Assembly: GCA_041686955.1 (NCBI GenBank)
Contig: JAWLCV010000065.1
Coordinates: 1-22,317 of the forward strand
Length of the DNA stretch: 22,317 nucleotides
Source: UBA7803 sp041686955
Lineage (GTDB): Bacteria; Pseudomonadota; Gammaproteobacteria; Pseudomonadales; Azotimanducaceae
Reading direction: 5' to 3'
Below, piece after piece: positions 15,413-22,317 of this stretch (position 1 is its first letter; every line of letters begins with the position of its first letter). The notes below the pieces were generated by a model. It did no database searches. It saw only the letters and a program-made list of their open reading frames with translations, and had not been told where the DNA came from. The position numbers and the translations under genes were made by a program.

Positions 15413-15494
15413 GCACACGCCCAAGACCGCCTCCGCCTCCTGCGGACGATTCTCGTATCCTACGTATGCGGCTTCTTGGGGAGCGATACGTCAG

Positions 15495-15809
15495 ATGCTC
15501 ATCGAGACAATTACCGAGCGAGACGGTTTGCTGATTCGCCGGATGACCCTGGCGCCAGGCGAGAAGATGTACTGGCATATCGACGTGTGCCATCGCTTCA
15601 CTGTGGTCATCCGCGGGTCACGATTGGCCATCGAGTTCAGGGACTCCGCCGAGACCGTAGAGATCGACGTGCGCCCTGGGTTAGCTGGTTGGGATGCTCC
15701 CGAGCCGAGAGTGCACCGTGCGATCAACGCGGGCGCAGAGGTCTACGAGGAGATCGTCACCTTCTATCGAAACAGCTCCGAGATCGACCCACAACCCGAG
15801 ATCCCCTGA
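15495..15809 (+). CDS. Small cupin-domain protein
   Basis: Seen: 104 residues of alternating strands, with LAPGEKMYWHIDVCHRFTVV (19-38) and VRPGLAGWDAPEPRVHRAIN (59-78), placed like the two cupin motifs; His28, His34 and His73 could be metal ligands but the usual HxH pair is not intact. Length is that of a single cupin barrel. No signal peptide. Known: small cupins bind metals or small ligands, and function cannot be read from the fold. GC is intermediate, lower than the flanking core genes, so it may belong to the imported segment although it lies outside the right repeat. No strong ribosome site precedes the ATG. Its stop codon is the exact point where the truncated receptor frame begins. 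Confidence 0.7.
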   Translation: MLIETITERDGLLIRRMTLAPGEKMYWHIDVCHRFTVVIRGSRLAIEFRDSAETVEIDVRPGLAGWDAPEPRVHRAINAGAEVYEEIVTFYRNSSEIDPQPEIP

Positions 15810-16928
15810 CCCACCGATCTGGCGCGACGAGTCAGCGGCTGGCATTTCTCCAGCCGCGCGATCGCCGAGGCGTTCGCCGGCGGCGCGGTGATCTTCGAGC
15901 TCGCCGACGCGTGGATGGACATGTTCCCCGACGGACCGGTGAACCAGCTCGACATCGGCGGCGTCACCAAGGATGACGTGTTCACCATCTGCCGGGTGCC
16001 GCCGGACCAGTTCGAATCCCCCGGGGTCTGCCTCACCGAGAACGAAGACGAGTTCGACGAGTTCTCGTGGAACTTCGGCGCCGACTGGCTGGCTTGGGAG
16101 GACGGCAACAATGCCGCCTTCGTGTACGCCAACGTGAAGCGCAGCTTCCGCTCCGGCGGCCAGAATTTCCGCAGCACGTTCACCGAGAACAGCTTCGATC
16201 CCGAGTTCGTGACCCAGTACGCGGTCGGCGCCAAGCTCGACCTGCGGGACGGCAACCTGCGGCTGAACACCGAAGCCTTCTATCAGGACATCGAGGACAA
16301 GCAGGTGATCACCGTGGTTGCGGCCGCCGGCAGCGGCCTCGGCACCATCACCTCCAACGCGGCATCCGCCACGGTGCAGGGTCTGGAGATGGAGCTGATC
16401 TGGCTGCCGCTCCCGGACACCCTGCCTGGACTGCAGCTTTCCGGCGCTTTCGGGTGGACCGACCCCGAGTACGACAGCTTTCCCGACATGCAACCGGCCG
16501 ATCCGTCCCTGCCGCTCGGGCCGGGGAATCCTCTCGTGGAGATCGACCGCTCCGGCGAGCCGTTCGTGCGCGTAGCCAAGTGGAGCGGTAACGCGTCGGC
16601 AAGCTATCACCGGCCCGTTCTGGATCAGTACGCGGGCAACCTGCTGCTCCGGCTCGACTGGTCGTACAAATCCAGCACCCCGCTGGAAGAAGGATCCGGA
16701 GGCGCCCTGCGCGCCTTCTCCACCGGCGAATACCAGCTGCTCAATGCCCGGGTGGCGTTGACGCTGTGGAACGACCAGGTCGAGGTGGGCCTGTGGTGCG
16801 CCAACTGCGCCGACGAGCGGTATGTCGACGCGACGCTGGATCTGCGCGACTCTCTCGGCTTCGCACTGGCGCAGCCGAGCCGGCCGCGGACCTACGGCGC
16901 CGACTTCACCTACCGTTTCGGGGGGTGA
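15810..16928 (+). pseudogene. TonB-dependent receptor, N-terminal half missing
   Basis: Seen: about 370 codons of the outer-membrane barrel in a frame that is open from directly after the cupin stop. FVYANVKRSFRSGGQNFRST, the LNTEAFYQDIEDKQ strand pair, GLEMELIWLP and the closing CANCADERYV...RPRTYGADFTYRF are typical C-terminal barrel strands, in the right order. The signal peptide, TonB box, plug domain and first strands (about half of a usual 700-800 residue receptor) are absent. A GTG at 15888 could start translation but would yield a protein that cannot be exported or gated. So this is a remnant left by deletion or insertion, with the break between about 15810 and 15834. It may once have served the P450 locus downstream; that is speculation. 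Confidence 0.85.
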
Positions 16929-16940
16929 TCGGAGCCCGTG

Positions 16941-16975
16941 TATCATCCACGTCGGGTCCCGCCCAGGCGGGGCCC
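16941..16975 (+). promoter_or_regulatory. Candidate P450 promoter -10 and leader stem-loop
   Basis: TATCAT (16941-16946) is a plausible -10 with a start near 16953. GGGTCCCGCC (16954-16963), loop CA and GGCGGGGCCC (16966-16975) form a 10-bp stem with one G-T wobble, beginning at about +1. No T-run follows, so a terminator for the receptor remnant is less likely. The -35 is weak. Confidence 0.4.
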
Positions 16976-17022
16976 GGCCGATTCGATGACGGGGTTACAA
17001 CCAGCGAGGAAGGCTCCATTTC

Positions 17023-18321
17023 ATGAACGAACGCCAACGCCGCAACCGTGCCGTCTCCGCGGCGCGGGCCTTCGATCCGACCACCAGCCAGTTTCTCGAG
17101 CACGAGTTCGAGACCTACGCGTTGCTGCGCGACGAGCTACCCATCGCCCGGATCGGCTCCCGGATGACCCTGGCCGGCCCGGGCGGTGACGGGGCCTGGC
17201 TCGTCACCCGCTACGACTACGCCTGCGATCTCCTGAGCAACACCGCGGATTTCTCCAGCCAGACGAGCAACTACCCGGTGCGGCCGTGGATTCCCCAGGC
17301 CATCGATCCCCCAGCCCACACGTCTTACCGGCGAATCCTGAACAAGTGGTTCACGCCGGACGCCATGAGCGCATTGGAGCCGCACCTGCGCCACTACGGC
17401 GGGGAGCTGCTCGACAGGATGACGGCGAAAGACGAGTTCGATTTCGTCGCCGACTTCGCCGACCCGTTCCCCACGGTGATCTTCTGCGAGCTGATGGGGT
17501 ATCCCATGGAGGATTACCGTCAGCTCATGGACTGGAAGAACATGCTCATGCATTCCGGCGACGGCCATTCCCGCGGCCGCGAGCTGGCGGTGGCACGGGC
17601 GCGCGAGTTGGGCCTGGCGATGGCAGAGGACGGCAGCCTGAGCGACGAGGTGCGTGGACAGGTGGCCGGATCCGCGGCGCTGGCGTTGTACGAGTACTTC
17701 GGCAAGCTGCTGGAGGCACGGCGGAGCGAGCCTCGGGACGACATGATCAGTCACCTGCTCGCGGCCCGTTACGACGACGAGCGGCCGCTGACCCAGGAAG
17801 AGCTGCTAGACACCCTGTTCCTGTTCTTCATGGCCGGCCTCGACACCGTGGCATCGGTGCTCGGGCTCGTCGTGAAGAGCTTCGCGGAGGATCCGGCGAA
17901 GCGCCGCGCCTTCATCGAGATCATGGACGATCCACAGCGCCTGACCCTGGCCGTCGAGGAGCTGGTGCGCTATCACTCCATCGTGCTGCTGCCGCGCCGC
18001 GTCACCCGCGACCTGGAGCTCGACGGTGCCTGCCTGCGCTCCGGCGACCAGGTGGTGTGTCCGACCCAGGCGTGCAACCGGGATCCGGAGCAATTCGAGA
18101 ACCCGGACGAGGTACGTTACGACCGGGTGCCCAACCGGCACATGGGCTTCGGCCACGGGCCGCACCGGTGCCTCGGCATCCACCTCGCCCGGCGCGAGCT
18201 GCGCATCGCCCTCGAGCTCCTGCACCGCAAGCTGCCGGACTACCGCCTGCACCGTTCCCGGCCGCCGGAGCTGTTCGGCGGCATGAAGGGCGTGAGCGAG
18301 CTGTGGCTGGAGAAAGCCTGA
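17023..18321 (+). CDS. Cytochrome P450
   Basis: Soluble bacterial class I monooxygenase inserting one oxygen atom from O2 into an organic substrate. Seen: 432 residues from an ATG with GGAAGG ahead. The I-helix oxygen-binding motif is AGLDT (271-275), the K-helix ExxR is Glu313-Arg316 in EELVRYH, and the haem loop is FGHGPHRCLG with ligand Cys383. DPPAHTSYRRILNKWF (95-110) is the usual C-helix region binding the haem propionates. Length is normal and no membrane anchor is present. It ends with TGATG shared with a ferredoxin gene, so its electron donor is co-translated. No ferredoxin reductase lies in the window; a reductase elsewhere must serve. CYP family and substrate cannot be assigned without a search. 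Confidence 0.96.
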   Translation: MNERQRRNRAVSAARAFDPTTSQFLEHEFETYALLRDELPIARIGSRMTLAGPGGDGAWLVTRYDYACDLLSNTADFSSQTSNYPVRPWIPQAIDPPAHTSYRRILNKWFTPDAMSALEPHLRHYGGELLDRMTAKDEFDFVADFADPFPTVIFCELMGYPMEDYRQLMDWKNMLMHSGDGHSRGRELAVARARELGLAMAEDGSLSDEVRGQVAGSAALALYEYFGKLLEARRSEPRDDMISHLLAARYDDERPLTQEELLDTLFLFFMAGLDTVASVLGLVVKSFAEDPAKRRAFIEIMDDPQRLTLAVEELVRYHSIVLLPRRVTRDLELDGACLRSGDQVVCPTQACNRDPEQFENPDEVRYDRVPNRHMGFGHGPHRCLGIHLARRELRIALELLHRKLPDYRLHRSRPPELFGGMKGVSELWLEKA

Positions 18322-18533
18322 TGAAGGTGCGCATCGATCCCGAACGCTGCCAGGGCCACGGCATGTGCAACATGGTCTGCCCGCAGGTGTTCAAGTACGA
18401 CGACGAGGGCTTCGGCTACGTCGCCCCGGAGTACGAGACCGTGCCCGCGGAGCTGGAGGACGACGTGCGTCTCGCGGAAGTCCAGTGTCCGGAGCGCGCC
18501 ATCGTGATCATCGAGGCCGACACGCAAGACTGA
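18321..18533 (+). CDS. P450-associated ferredoxin, 3Fe-4S or 4Fe-4S single-cluster type
   Basis: Seen: 70 residues, acidic. Cluster ligands are Cys10, Cys16, Cys20 (followed by Pro) and Cys56, with His13 at the place where a fourth cysteine sits in 4Fe-4S ferredoxins. The arrangement C-x2-H-x2-C-x3-CP is known from small ferredoxins that reduce bacterial P450s and usually carry a 3Fe-4S cluster. The start ATG shares its A with the P450 stop, giving a one-base overlap and coupled translation. The position and type together make it the likely direct electron donor of the P450. Confidence 0.94.
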   Translation: MKVRIDPERCQGHGMCNMVCPQVFKYDDEGFGYVAPEYETVPAELEDDVRLAEVQCPERAIVIIEADTQD

Positions 18534-18546
18534 TTGTCGCGCTGCC

Positions 18547-18563
18547 CCGGCCCTGTGGGCCGG
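18547..18563 (+). terminator. Possible transcript-end hairpin after the P450-ferredoxin operon
   Basis: CCGGCCC, loop TGT, GGGCCGG is a perfect 7-bp GC stem beginning 14 bases after the ferredoxin stop. No T-run follows, so intrinsic termination is unsure; it may only protect the 3' end. Confidence 0.35.
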
Positions 18564-18582
18564 CCCCGACCGTCGGCACGGG

Positions 18583-18651
18583 ATGTGCTTTCTCGAAAAG
18601 CCGGTGGACATCCGGCGGCTGTTGCAGCTCATCGAGGCGCTGCTTCCGTAA
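18583..18651 (+). pseudogene. C-terminal remnant of a response-regulator receiver domain
   Basis: Twenty-two codons and a TAA. Residues MCFLEKPVDIRRLLQLIEAL match the end of a receiver domain: a hydrophobic strand, the conserved Lys-Pro and the final helix LLxxIxxLL. Nothing upstream encodes the rest of the domain, so only the tail survives. It is not a copy of the receiver of the kinase at 19287-21629, whose end reads FVKPVDLATLATFL. Confidence 0.55.
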
Positions 18652-18678
18652 CGCCGCGCCGCCACGCCCGGCAAAACC

Positions 18679-18693
18679 TGGCACGATCCTGGC
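18679..18693 (+). promoter_or_regulatory. Sigma-54-like promoter of the DUF4383 gene
   Basis: TGGCAC-N5-TGGC, preceded by C and followed by A, differs from the -24/-12 consensus (TGGCAC-N5-TTGC) at one base; GG and GC are separated by the required 10 bases. Transcription would start near 18705, 40 bases before the ATG. No activator-binding repeats were recognised upstream. Confidence 0.4.
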
Positions 18694-18744
18694 AAGACGA
18701 CTGACGGCACGTCATGACGTCCAGCACACGGAGGAGATAGCGCC

Positions 18745-19185
18745 ATGAGTATCCGCCGATTCGCTTTGATCTGGGGCATCGTATTTCTGCTGGTGGGCCT
18801 TGCCGGGTTCGTACCCGGTTTCCTCATGCCGTTCGCGCCGGATCATCCACCGCTCGCCGTGGAATCCGCCGGGGGCCTGCTGTTCGGCCTGTTCCCGGTG
18901 AACGTCCTGCACAATCTGGTCCACATCGCCTTCGGCATCTGGGGCATCGCGGTCTGGCGCAGCGTCGCCGGATCCCGCACTTACGCACAGTCTGTCGCCG
19001 TGATTTACGCCATCTTCGTCGTCATGGGCTTCTTCCCGGGGCTGAACACCACCTTCGGACTGATTCCGCTGTTCGGCCACGACATCTGGCTGCACGCGGT
19101 TCTGGCGGCCGGCGGCGCCTACTTCGGCTTCGTCGCCCGGCCGGCCGAAGCCCGCGGCACCGTGGCCCACGACCGCACGCCGTAG
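18745..19185 (+). CDS. DUF4383 four-helix membrane protein
   Basis: Seen: 146 residues with four hydrophobic helices at about 5-27, 42-72, 82-102 and 108-132. FGLFPVNVLHNLVHIAFGIWG (about 48-68) with its Asn and two His, and the later FGLIPLFGHDIWLHAVLA, are the family hallmarks. GGAGGAGATAG precedes the ATG. Known: DUF4383 proteins are common in bacteria and have no known biochemical function. It stands alone: the P450 operon ends 200 bases upstream and the kinase starts 100 bases downstream with its own predicted promoter. Confidence 0.85.
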   Translation: MSIRRFALIWGIVFLLVGLAGFVPGFLMPFAPDHPPLAVESAGGLLFGLFPVNVLHNLVHIAFGIWGIAVWRSVAGSRTYAQSVAVIYAIFVVMGFFPGLNTTFGLIPLFGHDIWLHAVLAAGGAYFGFVARPAEARGTVAHDRTP

Positions 19186-19190
19186 AGCGC

Positions 19191-19247
19191 TGGACCGGGG
19201 CCGCAGGGGGCGTATGATGGAGCCTGCGGTGCCCTCCGGGGCACCGC
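19191..19247 (+). promoter_or_regulatory. Candidate kinase promoter and leader stem-loop
   Basis: TGGACC (19191-19196), 16 bases, TATGAT (19213-19218) give a start near 19225. GCGGTGCCC (19226-19234), loop TCCG and GGGCACCGC (19239-19247) form a perfect 9-bp stem with a tetraloop, starting at about +1 and about 40 bases before the GTG start. It could also be the terminator of the DUF4383 gene but has no T-run. Confidence 0.45.
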
Positions 19248-19286
19248 GTCACGGGATCCAGGTTGCGCATTCTGCGGGAGGGGAGA

Positions 19287-21629
19287 GTGCACCGGACAGC
19301 CGATCCGCGCCACGCGGCCGAGGATACGGTGGACGCCGCATTGCGCGTGTCCATCTCCCTGGTCGGGGAGATCCTGAACAACGTCTTCATCTACGCCGGG
19401 CTCCTCGAGCCCGACGGCACCGTGATTCAGGTCAACGATGCCGCCCTCGCGCCCTCCGGGCTCACGTCCGACCAGGTAGTGGGCCGCAAGCTCTGGGACT
19501 GCTTCTGGTGGGAGTTCTCCGAGGATCATCAGTCCGCCATGAGAGCGATGTGCCGGCGCGCGGCTGCGGGCGAGATGGTCCGCTTCGACACGCTGGTGCA
19601 GCCACGGCCCCGCGAGCACCGTCACCTCGAAATTCAGGTCGCGCCCCTGCGCGGCGCCGACGGCCGCATCGCTCACCTGGTGGCCTCTGCCGTCAACGTC
19701 ACCGACCGTGTGCTCCAGGAAGAAGAGCTTCGGCAGCGCGCGGAGGAGGTGGAGAAGCTGATGGACCTGGTACCCGCGGCGGTGTACATCGCCCGGGACG
19801 TCGGCTGCCTGGAAATCGTCGGCAACCGAATGGGCACCGCCCTCTACGAGGCCGAGCCGGGCGAGAACGTCTCCGCCGCCGCCTCGCGGCGCCGCCGCTT
19901 CTTTCGGGACGGCGTGGAGCTCATGCCCGACCAGATGCCCCTGCCGGTGGCGGCCGCCACCGGCCAGGACGTGCGGGATGCAGAGATCGAGGTGGAGCTG
20001 CCCAGCGGCCGGCGCATCACCATATGGGGGAGCGCCACGCCGCTGCGCAACTCGGCAGGTAAGGTGCGCGGCAGCGTCGGCGCCTTCGTCGACATCACCG
20101 AGCGCAAGGCGGCGGAGCAGGCGCTGCGCGAATCCGAGAAGCGTTTCCGGGCGCTCGCGGAGCTCTCCCCCGACGCCACCTTCGTCTACGTCGAGAGCGA
20201 GTTCGTCTACGCCAACCCGGCGGCGCTGACCCTGCTCGGCGCCGACGACGAGCACGAGATCATCGGCCGGGACAAGTTGCAGTTCGTCGATCACACCTTC
20301 CACGAGCTGGTCCGCAACCGGGTCGAGCGGGTGCTGCAGGGTCACGCGGTGCCGGTGGTGGAACAGCAATGGCGCCGGCTGGACGGCTCGACCATCACCG
20401 TCGAAGTGGCCTCGGCACCCACCGAGTGGCGCGGCCGGGCCGCGGCCCAGGTGCTGATGCGCGATATCACAGAGCGCCGGGAAGCCGAGCTCGCGCTGCT
20501 CGAGAGCGACCGGCAGCTTCGCGAGGCAGACCGGCGCAAGGACGAGTTCCTCGCCATGCTGGCGCACGAGCTGCGCAACCCCCTGGCGCCCATCCGCAAC
20601 GCGGTGAAGCTGCTGGAGGCGAGCTGCAGCGGCAACCCGGAGAGCCGCCGGTACATCGAGGTGCTGGAGCGCCAGACGGCGACCTTGAGCGCCTTGGTGA
20701 ACGAGCTCCTGGACGTCTCGCGCATCACCCGCGGCCTGGTGGAGCTGAATCGCAGCCGGGTATCGCTAGGCACCGCGGTGGATCACGCCCTGGAGAGCGT
20801 TCAAGCTGCGGTGGAGGAGCGGAAGCACACGGTGGCCGTCACCCAGCCCCCGGAACCCGTGGAGATCGTCGGCGACCCGGTGCGTCTCGAGCAGATTCTG
20901 GTCAACCTCCTCAGCAACGCGGCCAAGTACACGGACCCGGGCGGCCGCATCGACGTGGAGCTGCAGCGCCGCGGCGATCAGGCGGAGCTGCGGGTCCGGG
21001 ACTCCGGCATCGGCATGAGTGAGGAGGAGCTCGACCGCATCTTCACCCCGTTCGAGCAGGCGGATCGGACCATCGACCGTTCCAAGGGCGGGCTCGGAAT
21101 CGGCCTGACCATAACCAAGAGGCTCGTGGAACTCCACGGCGGTCGCATCGCCGCCAGCAGCGAGGGGCCCGGCAAGGGGTCGGAGTTCGTGGTCACCCTG
21201 CCGCTGCCGCCCGACGTCGCCGCGGTGCCCGCGTCGGCCGCTCCGCCGGCAACGGGCCGCCCTGTGCGGGTCCTGGTGGTGGACGACAACGTGGACGCCG
21301 CCGATACCATGGTGCTGCTGTTGAAATCCCTCGGCCACGAGGTGGCCGTAGCCTACGACGGCCTCGGTGCCCTGGAGAAGGCCGACGAGCTGACCCCCGA
21401 CGTGGTGCTGCTCGACATCGGCTTGCCGGGAATCGACGGCTACGAGGTGGCGCGGCGGCTGCGGCAGCGGATGCCGGGTAGCCCGGTACGGATCGCGGCC
21501 CTCACCGGCTACGGCCAGCCGAGCGACCGCCGCCGCAGCCTCGCGGCCAGCTTCGACGTCCACTTCGTCAAACCCGTCGATCTCGCCACCCTGGCGACGT
21601 TCCTGGCCGACGCTGCGCCTCTCGCCTAG
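19287..21629 (+). CDS. Soluble hybrid histidine kinase: three PAS domains, HisKA, HATPase and receiver
   Basis: Seen: 780 residues from the GTG at 19287, chosen because GGGAGGGG lies just before it; a TTG eight codons earlier is the alternative. PAS domains lie at about 25-142, 160-272 and 285-395; two of them end in VDITERK and RDITERR linkers. HisKA has the phosphoacceptor His427 in MLAHELRNP, the N box Asn544 in NLLSNAAKY, then DSGIGM and GGLGIGL for ATP binding. After a Pro/Ala-rich linker the receiver has Asp710 in LLDIGLPG and Lys762 in FVKPVD. No membrane segment is predicted, so it senses something in the cytoplasm (redox, light or a ligand; the PAS cofactor is not evident). No output-domain regulator or phosphotransfer protein adjoins it, so its target lies elsewhere. 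Confidence 0.95.
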   Translation: MHRTADPRHAAEDTVDAALRVSISLVGEILNNVFIYAGLLEPDGTVIQVNDAALAPSGLTSDQVVGRKLWDCFWWEFSEDHQSAMRAMCRRAAAGEMVRFDTLVQPRPREHRHLEIQVAPLRGADGRIAHLVASAVNVTDRVLQEEELRQRAEEVEKLMDLVPAAVYIARDVGCLEIVGNRMGTALYEAEPGENVSAAASRRRRFFRDGVELMPDQMPLPVAAATGQDVRDAEIEVELPSGRRITIWGSATPLRNSAGKVRGSVGAFVDITERKAAEQALRESEKRFRALAELSPDATFVYVESEFVYANPAALTLLGADDEHEIIGRDKLQFVDHTFHELVRNRVERVLQGHAVPVVEQQWRRLDGSTITVEVASAPTEWRGRAAAQVLMRDITERREAELALLESDRQLREADRRKDEFLAMLAHELRNPLAPIRNAVKLLEASCSGNPESRRYIEVLERQTATLSALVNELLDVSRITRGLVELNRSRVSLGTAVDHALESVQAAVEERKHTVAVTQPPEPVEIVGDPVRLEQILVNLLSNAAKYTDPGGRIDVELQRRGDQAELRVRDSGIGMSEEELDRIFTPFEQADRTIDRSKGGLGIGLTITKRLVELHGGRIAASSEGPGKGSEFVVTLPLPPDVAAVPASAAPPATGRPVRVLVVDDNVDAADTMVLLLKSLGHEVAVAYDGLGALEKADELTPDVVLLDIGLPGIDGYEVARRLRQRMPGSPVRIAALTGYGQPSDRRRSLAASFDVHFVKPVDLATLATFLADAAPLA

Positions 21630-21696
21630 CCTGCCGCGTCGGGAAAGTGGCGCGCCGACGAGCCGCTGCCCTTCTGCCCGTACAACCGGTACCCGC

Positions 21697-22161
21697 TCAT
21701 CCCGACCTCCCCGACACCACGTCGATCTCCTCGGTGTGGCCGAACCCCTTGCGGTAGTCGAGCAGCGAGATCACCTCGGGATCGATGCGAAAGACCGCCG
21801 CCTGCTCCATGCCGTCGCTCGAGAAGGCGCCGATCTCCGGGAACCTGGCCACCATGGCTTCGAACACCCGCCGCAGCTCGGCTGCCTCCGTCACTTCCCG
21901 GGCCCGCCCGCCCAGCGACAGCCCGCGGATCTCCTCCCAGCGCTGGTACGGCAGGTCCGCAGTGAGCGACACCTTGTCGCAGCGGCGGATGTTGCGCGCC
22001 TTCTGAGATTGGCGGCCGCAGCCGAAATACATGACGAGGCCGTCGTGCACGAAGCTCACCGTGGTCGCCTGGGGGTAACCGTCGTCACGCACGGTGGCGA
22101 GGCTCATGTCGACTGCCCCGTCGAGGATCTCGAGAATCGCCTGGTTCTGTTCGGGGGTCAT
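21697..22161 (-). CDS. Pyridoxamine-5'-phosphate-oxidase-like flavin-fold protein
   Basis: Seen: 154 residues of the split-barrel fold. MSLATVRDDGYPQATTVSFV (19-38) and LVMYFGCGRQSQKARNIRR (42-60) are the usual FMN- or F420-binding strand pair, and the rest fits general-stress-type members of the family. ATG is preceded by AAGGAGGG. Known: such proteins bind FMN, F420 or haem, and few are true PdxH; the residues for pyridoxamine phosphate binding are not evident, so PdxH is unlikely. It follows the unidentified gene at the right edge by 37 bases, probably in one operon, and converges on the kinase. Confidence 0.85.
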   Translation of the reverse strand: MTPEQNQAILEILDGAVDMSLATVRDDGYPQATTVSFVHDGLVMYFGCGRQSQKARNIRRCDKVSLTADLPYQRWEEIRGLSLGGRAREVTEAAELRRVFEAMVARFPEIGAFSSDGMEQAAVFRIDPEVISLLDYRKGFGHTEEIDVVSGRSG

Positions 22162-22198
22162 GGCTGGGCCCTCCTTGACGCGGGCAGAAGCCGGCCGG

Positions 22199-22317
22199 TC
22201 AGCGCAGTTGCAGGCCTGCGAGCCCTCCGTCCGCGCGCCACTCGGCCAGCAGTTCGAAGAAGCGGATGGAGCCGCCGCCGTACATGTCGGAGAAGAAGCC
22301 GTTGCGATTGCCGGCGG
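22199..22317 (-). CDS. C-terminal end of an unidentified gene, cut by the window edge
   Basis: The last 38 codons and TGA of a leftward frame. Visible residues include GNRNGFFSDMYGGGSIRFFE and later LLAEWRADGGLAGLQLR. Codon use is like the neighbours and the frame is clean to the edge. I do not recognise the family from this tail. Its stop is 37 bases before the start of the pyridoxamine-oxidase-like gene, so the two are likely co-transcribed. Confidence 0.6.
   Translation of the reverse strand, partial: AGNRNGFFSDMYGGGSIRFFELLAEWRADGGLAGLQLR

Noticed and set aside
15430..15443. TCCGC-CTCCT-GCGGA as a terminator after the nucleotidyltransferase
   Set aside because: Five-base stem with no following T-run.
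15888..16928. A functional small outer-membrane protein starting at GTG 15888
   Set aside because: No signal peptide or plug, no ribosome site, and clear receptor sequence continues upstream of that codon; a truncated gene explains it better.
21649..21656. GGCGCGCC as a third copy of the att-like core
   Set aside because: Only eight palindromic bases match, no tRNA is near and composition does not change; expected by chance in GC-rich DNA.

Overview
The window is high-GC bacterial chromosome, most likely from a gammaproteobacterium. This rests on gene content and style only: a tRNA-Arg with an encoded CCA end, tightly packed operons with GTG starts and 4-base overlaps, a TonB-dependent receptor, a class I FdaB-type aldolase, NnrS, and a FabH-like synthase. 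I cannot place it below class.

Left part (121-9126). A leftward run encodes an NnrS-type membrane protein, class I fructose-bisphosphate aldolase, a Mut7-C RNase-like protein and a membrane NAD-binding (RCK-type) protein. The NnrS frame runs into the aldolase with no stop codon. Diverging rightward are a FabH-like ketoacyl synthase (probably starting on ATC), a two-subunit molybdenum hydroxylase with a [2Fe-2S] small subunit and a Tat-exported large subunit, and an unusual fusion of an S51 peptidase with a GNAT acetyltransferase.

Middle (9136-14264). A leftward operon holds a PhoD-type phosphatase, a pyruvate-oxidase-like ThDP enzyme and a short-chain dehydrogenase with a C-terminal membrane anchor. 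Diverging from it are a YkvA/DUF1232 membrane protein and tRNA-Arg(CCG).

Accessory segment (14265-15809). Straight after the tRNA the base composition drops. A segment of about 1.1 kb, bounded by an imperfect 16-base repeat of the tRNA 3' end, carries a small winged-helix protein and a nucleotidyltransferase. Three 15-bp palindromes spaced exactly 21 bp apart overlie the promoter and start codon of the first gene. This looks like an undescribed or poorly described toxin-antitoxin or abortive-infection module resembling AbiE in plan, and it is the best candidate for a new system here. A cupin gene follows, then abruptly the C-terminal part of a TonB-dependent receptor whose front is missing, so this stretch has been rearranged.

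Right part (16929-22317). A cytochrome P450 and its ferredoxin overlap by one base. Next come the last 22 codons of a lost response regulator, a DUF4383 membrane protein behind a sigma-54-like promoter, a large soluble hybrid histidine kinase with three PAS domains, and, leftward, a pyridoxamine-phosphate-oxidase-like protein and the tail of an unidentified gene. Several predicted promoters are followed at about +1 by perfect or near-perfect stem-loops.
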